64,000 bases of DNA from CAWGLW01 sp963823525. GTDB lineage: Bacteria > Pseudomonadota > Gammaproteobacteria > Steroidobacterales > Steroidobacteraceae. Location: positions 1 to 64,000 of the forward strand of contig CAWGLW010000006.1 of assembly GCA_963823525.1 (NCBI GenBank). The letters run 5' to 3'. The first letter of the stretch is position 1. Each line of letters begins with the position of its first letter. A program made the translations under genes and the position numbers. The notes below the pieces were generated by a model. It had not been told where the DNA came from and searched no databases. It was given only the letters and a program-made list of their open reading frames with translations. Shown piece by piece: positions 33,193 to 42,452 of this stretch.

Positions 33193-34158
33193 ATGAGCGA
33201 TATCCGCCACTCCCGACTCATCATCCTGGGCTCAGGGCCCGCCGGTTACGCCGCAGCCGTCTACGCCGCGCGCGCGAACCGCTCGCCCCTGTTGATCACC
33301 GGCATTGAGCAAGGGGGCCAGCTGATGACGACCACCGAGGTCGACAACTGGCCGGGTGACCCGCACGGGCTGACCGGCCCGGTCCTGATGGAGCGCATGA
33401 AAGAGCACGCTGAACGCTTCGCGACCGAAATCGTATTCGACCACATCAACGCGGTACAGCTGGACCAGCGACCGCTGCAGCTGCGCGGCGACAGCGGAGC
33501 CTACAGTTGTGACGCACTGATCATTGCCACCGGCGCAAGCGCGCGCTATCTCGGACTGCCCTCCGAAGAGGCCTTCAAGGGCAAGGGCGTCTCGGCCTGC
33601 GCCACGTGTGACGGGTTCTTCTTCCGCGGTCAGAACGTGGCCGTCGTCGGTGGCGGAAACACGGCCGTTGAAGAGGCACTCTACCTGTCAAACATCGCCG
33701 GGCACGTCACGCTGGTCCATCGGCGCGACAAGTTGCGCGCCGAAAAAATACTGCAGGACCGCCTGTTCGAGCGCGAGCGCGAGGGCAAAGTCAGTTTTGC
33801 CTGGAACCACACGGTCGAAGAAGTGCTCGGTGATGAAACCGGAGTCACCGGGCTGCGCATCAAGTCCACGCTCGATGCCGGCACCCGGGACCTCGAACTG
33901 ACCGGTGTATTCATTGCCGTCGGCCACACGCCGAATACGGAGATTTTCGCCGGTCAGCTCGAAATGAAGGGTGGCTATATCACGGTGAAGTCCGGCACCG
34001 ATGGCGATGCGACCGCCACCAGCGTGCCCGGCGTGTTCGCGGCCGGCGACGTCGCGGATCATGTCTACCGCCAGGCGATTACATCGGCCGGGTCGGGCTG
34101 CATGGCAGCACTCGATGCGGACCGGTTTCTCGAAAAACTCGATGCCGGGAAATCCTGA
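33193..34158 (+). CDS. trxB: Thioredoxin reductase
   Basis: 321 residues, standard low-Mr type. FAD site ILGSGPAGYAAAVYAARA (residues 11-28), redox-active CATC in SACATCDGFF (about 136-139), NADPH site VVGGGNTAVEEALYLS, and the C-terminal FAD loop GVFAAGDVADHVYRQAITSA. It reduces thioredoxin with NADPH in the cytosol. GAGGAAT sits before the ATG. It diverges from ftsK, as in E. coli, where the two flank lrp. Confidence 0.96.
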   Translation: MSDIRHSRLIILGSGPAGYAAAVYAARANRSPLLITGIEQGGQLMTTTEVDNWPGDPHGLTGPVLMERMKEHAERFATEIVFDHINAVQLDQRPLQLRGDSGAYSCDALIIATGASARYLGLPSEEAFKGKGVSACATCDGFFFRGQNVAVVGGGNTAVEEALYLSNIAGHVTLVHRRDKLRAEKILQDRLFEREREGKVSFAWNHTVEEVLGDETGVTGLRIKSTLDAGTRDLELTGVFIAVGHTPNTEIFAGQLEMKGGYITVKSGTDGDATATSVPGVFAAGDVADHVYRQAITSAGSGCMAALDADRFLEKLDAGKS

Positions 34159-34200
34159 GCCGCGGGAGGACTTCGTGAGGCGACGCCAGGGGGGCGGTTG

Positions 34201-35352
34201 ATGGACTTGCAGGCGACGATCCTGCCGCGCATCACCGATGTCCCACCGGACGAATGGGCTGCGCTCGATGCAAGCGGCAACCCCTTTGTCTGCCACGCGT
34301 TTCTGGAGACCCTTGAGGTCTGTGGCTGCGTGGGTGGCGAGACCGGCTGGCAGCCGCATCACCTGCTCGTGCGTGACCGGCAGGGCCGCCTGGTGGCCGC
34401 GGTGCCCCAGTACCTCAAGACGCACTCCTGGGGCGAATTCATTTTCGACTGGAGTTGGGCACAGGCCTGCGCCCGCGCAGGAATCCCCTACTACCCGAAG
34501 CTGCTGGCGGCGATCCCGTTCACGCCGGTCAACGGTCCGCGGCTGCTCATCGCGGCCGACGTCGATCGCGCCCGGCTGCATTCGCAGCTGCCCGAATTAC
34601 TCAGGCAGGCCGCGATCGCAATCGGCGCGTCGGGCGCGCACGTCAACTTCACGACGCTCGAAGACCAGGCTGCCCTGGAAGCCGCAGGTTTCATCCGTCG
34701 GCACGACTGCCGCTTCCTTTGGCGCAACCGGGCCTACCGCGATTTCGATGCCTTCCTTGAGCAGATGCGCTCAGACAAGCGCAAGAAAGTCCGGCGCGAG
34801 CGACGGCGCGTAACCGAAGCCGGTATCGCGATAAAAACACTCGCGGGCGAGGATCTCGACAACGAGACCTGGCAACGGATTTTCGGTTTCTCGGAGCAGA
34901 CTTTCCTGCGTCACGGCATGTCGCACTACCTGACGCCCGAGTTTTTTGCTCAAGCGGCCCGACGCATGCCGGGCGCGATCATGGTCAAGCTCGCCGAGCA
35001 GGATGGGCGGCCTCGGGCGGCCGCGATCTTCTTCCAGGGAGGCGGCGGTCTGTACGGGCGATACTGGGGCTCGGACGAGCACCTGGACTGCCTGCATTTT
35101 GAGCTCTGCTATTACCAGGGTATCGAACATTGCATCGACCAGGGGCTCGCCTTTTTCGATCCGGGCACACAGGGCGAGCACAAGCTCGCCCGAGGTTTCG
35201 AGCCGACCGTCACGACCTCGGCTCACTGGCTCGCGAACCCCGGGCTGGCCGATGCGATTGCGCGTCATCTCGAGCGGGAACGAACGGCGGTTGATGGCTA
35301 CATTGCCGCGGCCGCGGAACACCTGCCTTTCAGGCGCGGCGAGCACCGGTGA
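34201..35352 (+). CDS. GNAT-like N-acetyltransferase (COG3146/DUF482)
   Basis: 383 residues from ATG 34,201; TTG 34,198 directly before is an alternative. The family block YYQGIEHCIDQGLAFFDPGT, QGEHKLARGFEPT and AHWL near the C-terminus, together with MRSDKRKKVRRERRRVTEAG mid-protein, identify COG3146, a FemAB-like double acyltransferase family of unknown substrate (often called peptidogalycan biosynthesis protein). It overlaps aat by four bases, and aat with this gene is a common pair, possibly linked through aminoacyl transfer chemistry. Confidence 0.85.
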   Translation: MDLQATILPRITDVPPDEWAALDASGNPFVCHAFLETLEVCGCVGGETGWQPHHLLVRDRQGRLVAAVPQYLKTHSWGEFIFDWSWAQACARAGIPYYPKLLAAIPFTPVNGPRLLIAADVDRARLHSQLPELLRQAAIAIGASGAHVNFTTLEDQAALEAAGFIRRHDCRFLWRNRAYRDFDAFLEQMRSDKRKKVRRERRRVTEAGIAIKTLAGEDLDNETWQRIFGFSEQTFLRHGMSHYLTPEFFAQAARRMPGAIMVKLAEQDGRPRAAAIFFQGGGGLYGRYWGSDEHLDCLHFELCYYQGIEHCIDQGLAFFDPGTQGEHKLARGFEPTVTTSAHWLANPGLADAIARHLERERTAVDGYIAAAAEHLPFRRGEHR

Positions 35353-36062
35353 TTCCCTGGCTGCAACCGGAGGACCCCCCCGGCGCGTTCCCACCGGTGC
35401 GCGAGGCCCTTCGCGACCCCGACGGACTGCTGTGTGCGGGCGGTGACCTGTCGACGCCGCGACTCCTCGAGGCGTACCGGCGCGGTATTTTCCCGTGGTA
35501 CTCCAGCGGACAACCGATACTCTGGTGGTCCCCGAACCCGCGCGCCGTACTGTTGCCCGGTGATTTGAAGATCTCACGCAGCCTGTCCAAGACGCTGCGC
35601 AATCGCGGTTACCGGCATTCCGTCAATTGCGCGTTCGAGCAGGTCATCGAGCGCTGTGCCGATCGGCGCCTGCGACCGGAAGGCACGTGGATATCACCGG
35701 AAATGTGCCTCGCCTACCAGCGACTGCACGACCAGGGCTACGCGCATTCGATCGAAATATGGGATGGAAGCGAACTCGTGGGCGGTCTTTACGGCGTGGC
35801 GCTCGGGCGTGTCTTCTTCGGCGAATCGATGTTCAGCACGAAGCGCGATGCGTCAAAAGTGGCGCTCGTGCGACTGGTCGAAGAGGCCAGCCGGCGCGAT
35901 TACGAACTGATCGACTGCCAGGTCGCCAGTGAGCACCTGCGCCGCCTGGGTGCGCGCGATACGCCCAGGACCGACTTCTCGGCGCGACTGGCAAAGTTGA
36001 TTACGTCGCTCGGTCCGGATACCCGCTGGCGAACGGCGGCAGGTCCCGGCAACTGCGTCTGA
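35349..36062 (+). CDS. aat: Leucyl/phenylalanyl-tRNA-protein transferase
   Basis: 237 residues from GTG 35,349, overlapping the previous stop. PPVREALRDPDGLLCAGGDL, GIFPWYSSGQPILWWSPNPR, EGTWISPEMCLAYQRLH, GGLYGVALGRVFFGESMFS and LIDCQVASEHLRRLGA are all family blocks. The enzyme adds Leu or Phe from tRNA to proteins with N-terminal Arg or Lys, marking them for ClpS/ClpAP, which are encoded 300 bases away. This places a whole N-end-rule pathway (aat, clpS, clpA) in one neighbourhood. Confidence 0.96.
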   Translation: MIPWLQPEDPPGAFPPVREALRDPDGLLCAGGDLSTPRLLEAYRRGIFPWYSSGQPILWWSPNPRAVLLPGDLKISRSLSKTLRNRGYRHSVNCAFEQVIERCADRRLRPEGTWISPEMCLAYQRLHDQGYAHSIEIWDGSELVGGLYGVALGRVFFGESMFSTKRDASKVALVRLVEEASRRDYELIDCQVASEHLRRLGARDTPRTDFSARLAKLITSLGPDTRWRTAAGPGNCV

Positions 36063-36147
36063 ATGAGGGCTCTGCCGGTGTTGTCGTTGCAATGCAACAG
36101 CCAATTATGCAGAATTCGCGCCACTTTCAGGGCCACAGTGAGGCCGC

Positions 36148-36366
36148 ATGGCGAAGGAAGAAGCAATTCAGATGGAAGGCAAGGTCATTGAGACCCTGCC
36201 GAATACGACGTTCCGGGTGGAACTGCAGAACGGACACATCGTCACAGCGCATATTTCGGGAAAGATGCGCAAGCACTACATCCGCATTCTGCGCGGCGAT
36301 GCCGTCACCGTCGAAATCACGCCTTATGACCTCACCAAGGGTCGCATCGTCTACCGCGGCCGTTGA
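36148..36366 (+). CDS. infA: Translation initiation factor IF-1
   Basis: 72 residues, exact family length: MAKEEAIQMEGKVIETLPNT, FRVELQNGHIVTAHISGKMR, KHYIRILRGDAVTVEITPYD, then LTKGRIVYRGR. A single OB fold that binds the ribosomal A site during initiation. It stands between aat and the convergent clpA, with 26 bases to clpA's stop. Confidence 0.98.
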   Translation: MAKEEAIQMEGKVIETLPNTTFRVELQNGHIVTAHISGKMRKHYIRILRGDAVTVEITPYDLTKGRIVYRGR

Positions 36367-36392
36367 TCCGGTCAATCCCCGTAAAACCGCGC

Positions 36393-38684
36393 TTATTCGA
36401 GTAGCGCCGGCTCCTCGGTCGAACGCGTTTCAACCTTGAGTTGATCGTCTGACCCAACGCTGACAAACGCGTGGCCACCCCCGGCCAGGCGCCCGAAGAG
36501 CAGCTCTTCTGCCAGCGGACGCTTGATGTGCTCCTGGATAACCCGCGCCATCGGCCGAGCACCCATCTTCGGGTCGTACCCGCGCGTCGCGATCCACTGA
36601 CGCGCGGCGTCGTCGACGTGCAACGCAACGCCCTTGTCTTCGAGCTGTGTTTCGACCTCGACCAGCAGCTTGTCGACCACGCGTTGAATCGTGCTCTCAT
36701 CGAGCGGGTCGAACTGTACGATCGCATCGAGACGATTGCGGAATTCAGGTGAAAACAGCCGGCGGATCGCCTCCATGCCATCGGGGGCATGATCGGCGTC
36801 GACGAAGCCAATCGATGCCCGGCCCATCTCCGCCGCCCCGGCGTTGGTTGTGAGCACCAGCACGACGTGACGGAAGTCGGTCTTGCGTCCGTTATTGTCG
36901 GTCAGGGTGCCGTGGTCCATGACCTGCAGCAGCAGGTTGAAGACGTCGGGATGCGCCTTTTCGATCTCATCGAGCAGCAGCACGCAGTGCGGATGCTTTG
37001 TGACCGCCTCGGTCAGCAAGCCGCCCTGATCGAATCCCACATACCCGGGCGGGGCGCCGATCAAACGGGATACGGTGTGGCGCTCCATGTATTCGGACAT
37101 GTCGTAGCGTATGAGTTCGACGCCCAGCGCGAGGGCGAGTTGCCGTGTCACCTCGGTCTTGCCGACGCCGGTTGGCCCTGCAAACAGGAATGAACCGACG
37201 GGTTTGCTCTGGTCCCCAAGCCCTGAGCGCGACATCTTGATCGCCGAGGAGAGCGTGCCGATCGCCTTGTCCTGTCCGTAAATGACGAGCTTCAGGTTGC
37301 GATCGAGATTCCGCAGTACATCGCGGTCATTGCTGGAAACCGTCTTCGGCGGGATGCGCGCGATCCGGGCCACGACGTCCTCTATCTGCTCAACCGTCAC
37401 CGTCTCTTCGCGCTCGGCCTCGGGGCGCAGCCGCAAACGTGCACCGGCCTCGTCGATCACATCGATGGCCTTGTCCGGCAGATGGCGATCGTTGATGTGG
37501 CGCGCCGAGAGTTCGGCGGCCGCCGTGAGCGCCTCATCGGCGTATCGAACGCCGTGATGCTCTTCGAACCTGGAGCGCAGGCCGTGGAGAATCGCGATCG
37601 TCTCCGGGACTGTCGGCTCCACGATGTCTATCTTCTGGAAACGCCGGGTCAGGGCATGGTCTTTCTCGAAAATGCCGCGATATTCCTGGTACGTTGTCGA
37701 GCCGATACAGCGAAGGTCGCCGTTCGCGAGCGCCGGCTTGATCAGGTTCGAAGCGTCCATGACCCCGCCGGATGCGGCCCCGGCACCGATGACCGTGTGA
37801 ATTTCGTCAATGAACAGAATCGCCCGCGGCAACTCCTTGAGTTCCGCGAGCACGCCCTTGAGCCGCTTCTCGAAATCGCCCCGATACTTGGTTCCGGCGA
37901 TCAATGAGCCGAGATCCAGTGAATAGACGGTGCTGTCCGCGAGCACCTCAGGCACGCTCTTCTCGACGATCAGCCGCGCGAGACCCTCGACCAGGGCGGT
38001 TTTGCCGACACCGGCTTCGCCGACATAAAGGGGATTGTTCTTTCGGCGCCGGCAGAGGATCTCGACCGTTCGCTCAATTTCGAGCTGACGCCCGATCAGC
38101 GGATCGATCCGGCCTTCCTTCGCCAGTGCGTTGAGGTTGGTCGCATATTTCTCCAGCGCGGAGGCACCGTCGCCGTCCCGGTCGGCCGCGCCGCCGGGCG
38201 CCGGCTCGCGGCGCGCCTCGCCCTCGCCTTCGTCTGCTTTCGCGAGGCCATGGGAGATGAAATTGACGACATCGAGCCGCGCGACGTCCTGCAGGCCCAG
38301 AAGGTAGGCTGCGTGCGAGTGCTTTTCACTGAAAATCGCGACCAGCACGTTGGCGACCGAGACTTCTTTCTTGCCGCTGGACTGGACATGGAACACGGCG
38401 CGCTGCAGGACCCGCTGGAAACCCAGCGTCGGCTGAACCTCGCGGTCGTCGTCCTCGCTGAGCTGGGGCGTCGTCTGCTCGATGAACTCCTGCAGTTCCT
38501 TACCCAGGCGCGTCGCATCGGCACCGCAGGCGCGCAGTATTTCCCGCACCCTTGGCGCTTCGATAATCGCCAGCAACAGGTGTTCGACCGTCATGAACTC
38601 ATGGCGCGACTCCCTGGCCGACTGAAAAGCGTCGTTGAGACAGATTTCGAGTTCGCTACTGAGCACGTTGTCAGGCCTCCTCAA
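36393..38684 (-). CDS. clpA: ATP-dependent Clp protease ATP-binding subunit ClpA
   Basis: 763 residues. The N-domain with two Clp repeats (1-145) binds ClpS. The first AAA+ ring carries Walker A GEAGVGKTALVEGLA and Walker B AILFIDEIHTVIGAG; the second carries GPTGVGKTEVTRQLA and VLLLDEIEKAHPDVFNLLLQ. A ClpP-binding IGF-type loop lies in the second ring (MGRASIGFVDADHA region). It unfolds substrates for ClpP in the cytosol; clpP is not in this window. Its ATG lies inside the end of clpS, so the two are coupled. Confidence 0.97.
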   Translation of the reverse strand: MRRPDNVLSSELEICLNDAFQSARESRHEFMTVEHLLLAIIEAPRVREILRACGADATRLGKELQEFIEQTTPQLSEDDDREVQPTLGFQRVLQRAVFHVQSSGKKEVSVANVLVAIFSEKHSHAAYLLGLQDVARLDVVNFISHGLAKADEGEGEARREPAPGGAADRDGDGASALEKYATNLNALAKEGRIDPLIGRQLEIERTVEILCRRRKNNPLYVGEAGVGKTALVEGLARLIVEKSVPEVLADSTVYSLDLGSLIAGTKYRGDFEKRLKGVLAELKELPRAILFIDEIHTVIGAGAASGGVMDASNLIKPALANGDLRCIGSTTYQEYRGIFEKDHALTRRFQKIDIVEPTVPETIAILHGLRSRFEEHHGVRYADEALTAAAELSARHINDRHLPDKAIDVIDEAGARLRLRPEAEREETVTVEQIEDVVARIARIPPKTVSSNDRDVLRNLDRNLKLVIYGQDKAIGTLSSAIKMSRSGLGDQSKPVGSFLFAGPTGVGKTEVTRQLALALGVELIRYDMSEYMERHTVSRLIGAPPGYVGFDQGGLLTEAVTKHPHCVLLLDEIEKAHPDVFNLLLQVMDHGTLTDNNGRKTDFRHVVLVLTTNAGAAEMGRASIGFVDADHAPDGMEAIRRLFSPEFRNRLDAIVQFDPLDESTIQRVVDKLLVEVETQLEDKGVALHVDDAARQWIATRGYDPKMGARPMARVIQEHIKRPLAEELLFGRLAGGGHAFVSVGSDDQLKVETRSTEEPALLE

Positions 38685-38988
38685 GCGTGCATAACAGGGG
38701 GTGCTGGCTTTGCCTTGCGTAAGTCGTCACCTGCGCCACCTTTGTCTCTGCAATTTCGTAAGTGTAAACCCCACAGATGCCCTTACCACGAGTGTGCACC
38801 TCGAGCATGACGCGTGTCGCAGTCGTGCGGTCGAGGCTGAAAATATGCTCGAGTACATCCACGACGAATTCCATCGGGGTGTAGTCGTCATTAAGCAGCA
38901 CGACCTGGTAGAGCGGCGGCCGCTTGACCTTCGGCCGGGCCTCCTCCACCACCAGATCGTGTCCGTCCTGTCGTTCGTGCTCGCTCAT
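38671..38988 (-). CDS. clpS: ClpA adaptor protein ClpS
   Basis: 105 residues from ATG 38,988; the longer frame upstream lacks conservation. YQVVLLNDDYTPMEFVVDVL is the substrate pocket (Asn-Asp-Asp with Met as specificity residue), and HTRGKGICGVYTYEIAETKV follows, with the ClpA-binding helix. It delivers N-degron substrates to ClpA. It overlaps clpA by 14 bases. Confidence 0.96.
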   Translation of the reverse strand: MSEHERQDGHDLVVEEARPKVKRPPLYQVVLLNDDYTPMEFVVDVLEHIFSLDRTTATRVMLEVHTRGKGICGVYTYEIAETKVAQVTTYARQSQHPLLCTLEEA

Positions 38989-39144
38989 GGTCAGCCATGG
39001 TCCCACATCGCCCCTATATAGGGGCGCGGACGGGTCCTGACAAGGATCCCTTCGACGCCCGGTCGAATTCTCCGATTCGGCCCGAAAACCGCCTCGGATC
39101 CACAATTTGCACAACTATCTTGAGGCATCGTCCCGCGAGTCCGT

Positions 39145-40197
39145 ATGATGCCCGGATACCGGCGCCCTTCTCCCGCCGGATGGATGGTCAATCGAGCCCA
39201 AATGCCGCTGCCGAGAAGCCTAAGCAGTATCGCCTCGCTTTCGAAGGGCCGGGGTTCGGATTCCCTGCCCGCGTTGCTGCCTTTGCTGGTGTCCGCGGGC
39301 CTCGTGGTACTTCTGGCCTGGCAACTGGTGCAGTTGACCTGGACCCTGATCGGCGCCTCGGGCACCACCTCCGAGCCGGCCGCCTCCCCCTCCACCCAGT
39401 CCGGCCCCGGTGCCGCTGCGGCCTCAACGGCCGTGGATATCCAGGCCATCGTCAATGCCCATCTGTTCGGCGTTGCCGGTGATACGGGGCCCACTGAGAC
39501 CGATCCAACCGAGGTGGCCACGACCCGGATGAACCTGGTTCTTGCCGGCACAATTGCCAATATCGACCCCAAGCTCGGCTATGCGATCATCGGCGAGAGC
39601 TCCTCCAGCTCCAAGGTCTACTCGGTGGGCAAGACCGTCACCGGCGGGACCACGCTCGATGCGGTCTACCCGGACAGGGTCATCCTGAACCGGGGCGGCA
39701 AGCTCGAGGCTTTGCTGCTACCGAAACAGTTCAAGGGCGGTGGCGCCCCACCCCCGGTGGCGCGTAACCTGCGCGGGGGCGAAGGATCGAGCGGAGTCGG
39801 CGATCAACTGCGCACGATGGCCCAGGAGAACCCGGAGGCGATTACTCAGATCCTGCGCCCGCAGCCGGTGTTTGCCAACGGCCAGCAAAGGGGTTACCGG
39901 GTCTACCCGGGGCGTAACCGACAACAGTTCGCAAAGCTGGGGCTGCGCCCGGGCGACCTCGTCACCGCGATCAATGGCATGCCGCTGGACGACCCGTCGC
40001 GGGGCATGGAGGTCATGGAATCCATGAATAGCGCGACGGAAGTCACGGTGACCGTCGAGCGCAACGGACAGAGTACGCAAATCACGATCAACAATGCCGA
40101 GCTTGCCGCGGATGCCGCCGCGGCCGCGGCGGCGCCCGAGGCAGTGCCGGTGGAAACGATGCCGGTGCAGCCAGAGTCAGAGGAGTCTTCCGAGTAA
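39145..40197 (+). CDS. gspC: Type II secretion system protein C
   Basis: 350 residues; the exact start among several ATGs (39,145, 39,148, 39,184, 39,202) is unsure. One membrane helix (LPALLPLLVSAGLVVLLAWQ, about 42-64) precedes the periplasmic HR domain (IVNAHLFGVAGDT, LVLAGTIANIDPKLGYAIIG, YPDRVILNRGGKLEALLLP). A PDZ-like domain follows (FAKLGLRPGDLVTAINGMPL). GspC links the inner-membrane platform to the secretin. The first of four gsp genes, with a one-base overlap to gspD. Confidence 0.9.
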   Translation: MMPGYRRPSPAGWMVNRAQMPLPRSLSSIASLSKGRGSDSLPALLPLLVSAGLVVLLAWQLVQLTWTLIGASGTTSEPAASPSTQSGPGAAAASTAVDIQAIVNAHLFGVAGDTGPTETDPTEVATTRMNLVLAGTIANIDPKLGYAIIGESSSSSKVYSVGKTVTGGTTLDAVYPDRVILNRGGKLEALLLPKQFKGGGAPPPVARNLRGGEGSSGVGDQLRTMAQENPEAITQILRPQPVFANGQQRGYRVYPGRNRQQFAKLGLRPGDLVTAINGMPLDDPSRGMEVMESMNSATEVTVTVERNGQSTQITINNAELAADAAAAAAAPEAVPVETMPVQPESEESSE

Positions 40198-42452
40198 TGG
40201 CCCTGAACAGAATGTTCGCCTGCTCCAGCCTAGGGTTGGCGGCAATCGCACTCGGTGTGCTGCTCGCGCTGCCCACAGCGCAAACTGCGCTTGCGCAGGG
40301 CACGATCACACCGAATTACAAGGATGCCGATCTGTCACAGATCATCGAAGCCGTCAGCGCGGTCACGGGCAAGAATTTCATTGTAGACCCCCGGGTGCGT
40401 GCCCAGGTAACGATGCTGTCGGCGACGCCGATGACCCCGGATGCTTTCTACGAGGCCTTTCTTTCCATATTACAGGTGCACGGTTTTGTCGCAGTGCAGT
40501 CCGGTGACGTGGTCAAGATCATCCCCGACGCCAACGCAAGACAGGTGCCGGCCAATGACCTGCCATCGCGGGTCAATGCCAATTCGGACGAAATCGTCAC
40601 CCAGGTCGTCGCGATCAAAAATGTCAGCGCGGCACAACTGGTGCCGATCCTGCGGCCGCTGATCCCGCAATACGGCCACCTTGCCGCCTACCCGGCCTCC
40701 AACATGCTCATCATCTCGGATCGCGCGGCCAACGTGAGTCGCCTGACCCGCATCATCGAACGCATCGACCAGTCCGGGGATGCCGATATCGACGTGATTC
40801 CGATGGAGCACGCCAGCGCAGCCGAGATCGTCAGAATCGTCAACAACCTGTACGCGGGTGGGGCCGAGGGCGCCGGTTCCCCGGCCGTCAAGATGGTGGC
40901 CGACGAGCGTACGAACAGCGTGCTGATCAGTGGCGAAGAGGCGCAGCGATTGCGTCTTCGGACGCTGATCACGCACCTCGATACGCCGCTCGAGGCCGGC
41001 GGCGATACGCAGGTCCGCTACCTGCGCTACTCCGACGCCGAGGCCATTGCAGCAAAGCTCCGCGAGCAGATCCAGGGCATTTCGGCTGCGCAGGTTGTCG
41101 GCGCGGCCGCCGGCGCCGCACCGCCGACGCCACAGGGTATCGCCGACTCCAACGTCACGATCTGGGCAGAGCCCGAGACCAACGCGCTGATCGTCACTGC
41201 GCCGCCCAAGGTCATGCGCTCCGTGATGGCCATCGTCGATCGCCTGGACATCCGTCGCGCACAGGTGCTCGTCGAAGCGATCCTCGTCGAAGTCGCGGCC
41301 GATCGCAGCATGGACCTGGGTATCAACTGGGCCATCGCCGACCTCGATGACAAATCAGACCTGCCCGCCGGTGGTTTTAACTCACCGGTCGATGGTGTCG
41401 GAATCGGCGAGATTCTGGCCGGCATCAACAATCCGGACGCTGCCCTTGGCCTGCCGAACGGGCTCAGTGTCGGCATTGGCCAGATCGTCTCCGGCGGCCT
41501 GAGCTGGGCCGCGCTGATCCGGGCCGTTGAAGGCAGGGGCAACGGCAACATCATTGCCACGCCCTCGATTGTCACGCTGGACAATGAAGAAGCAGAAATC
41601 AAGATCGCCCAGGAAGTGCCGTTCCTGACCGGTCAGTACAGCACGGGCGTGCAGACACAGCCGGGTATCACGACACCTTTCCAGACGATCCAGCGCGAGG
41701 AAGTCGGTAACATCCTCAAGATCACGCCGCAGATCAACGAAGGCAACTCGGTGATGCTGAAGATCTCGCAGGAGATCTCCAATATCGCGCCGACTGCCCA
41801 GGTGGCTGTTGACCTCATTACCAACAAGCGAACGATCACGACCAAGGTGCTGGTCGAAGATGGTGGCATCATCGTGATGGGCGGCCTGATCCAGGACGAA
41901 GCCCGCGAAACCACCTCCCAGGTGCCGTTCCTCGGTTCCATTCCGATCCTCGGCGAACTGTTCAAAACCCGCAGGGTCGATAAGGTCAAGACCAACCTGA
42001 TGATGTTCATCAGGCCGCGCATTTTGCGTGATGGTGTCGATGCGGCCATCGAGACCAATGCCAAGTACAACTACATTCGCAATCAGCAACTGGGCACTCA
42101 CGACGGCAAAGTCCCGCTGATGCCCACGGAGAGCCAGCCGACCCTGCCCGCACTTGAAAAACTCGTGCCGGCGGAATTGCTCAACCCCGCCGAGAAGGCG
42201 GCCCCGCAGGGAACCACGCCGGCCGAACGTCAGGAAGTATCGGTCTACGAGTACCCTGAGGACATCGCGGCGCAATCGCCTGGCGCAGCCAGTGCGCTGC
42301 CACCGGGTGCAGCGGGCCCGATGCCCCCCGGCGCAGCCAACCCTTTGCCACCCGCTCCGGCGGGTCCGCCGCCACCGGCCGCGCCGCTGCCGACGCCGAC
42401 GACGCCCTTCGGTGAGGCCCCGAAGGCGTCGACGGAGAGCACGATACCGTGA
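40197..42452 (+). CDS. gspD: Type II secretion system secretin (GspD)
   Basis: 751 residues. Signal peptide to about 32 (LPTAQTALAQ). N0 (ITPNYKDADLSQIIEAVSAV), N1-N3 repeats and the secretin core (VLVEAILVEVAADRSMDLGI; QREEVGNILKITPQINEG; VLVEDGGIIVMGGLIQDEA; SIPILGELFKTRRVDKVKTN) are all present. It forms the outer-membrane exit pore. The last 75 residues are a Pro/Ala/Gly tail with repeats of the type LPPGAA-PMPPGAA-NPLPPAP, unusual for a secretin. The ATG overlaps gspC's stop (TAATG), and the stop overlaps gspE's GTG. Confidence 0.95.
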   Translation: MALNRMFACSSLGLAAIALGVLLALPTAQTALAQGTITPNYKDADLSQIIEAVSAVTGKNFIVDPRVRAQVTMLSATPMTPDAFYEAFLSILQVHGFVAVQSGDVVKIIPDANARQVPANDLPSRVNANSDEIVTQVVAIKNVSAAQLVPILRPLIPQYGHLAAYPASNMLIISDRAANVSRLTRIIERIDQSGDADIDVIPMEHASAAEIVRIVNNLYAGGAEGAGSPAVKMVADERTNSVLISGEEAQRLRLRTLITHLDTPLEAGGDTQVRYLRYSDAEAIAAKLREQIQGISAAQVVGAAAGAAPPTPQGIADSNVTIWAEPETNALIVTAPPKVMRSVMAIVDRLDIRRAQVLVEAILVEVAADRSMDLGINWAIADLDDKSDLPAGGFNSPVDGVGIGEILAGINNPDAALGLPNGLSVGIGQIVSGGLSWAALIRAVEGRGNGNIIATPSIVTLDNEEAEIKIAQEVPFLTGQYSTGVQTQPGITTPFQTIQREEVGNILKITPQINEGNSVMLKISQEISNIAPTAQVAVDLITNKRTITTKVLVEDGGIIVMGGLIQDEARETTSQVPFLGSIPILGELFKTRRVDKVKTNLMMFIRPRILRDGVDAAIETNAKYNYIRNQQLGTHDGKVPLMPTESQPTLPALEKLVPAELLNPAEKAAPQGTTPAERQEVSVYEYPEDIAAQSPGAASALPPGAAGPMPPGAANPLPPAPAGPPPPAAPLPTPTTPFGEAPKASTESTIP

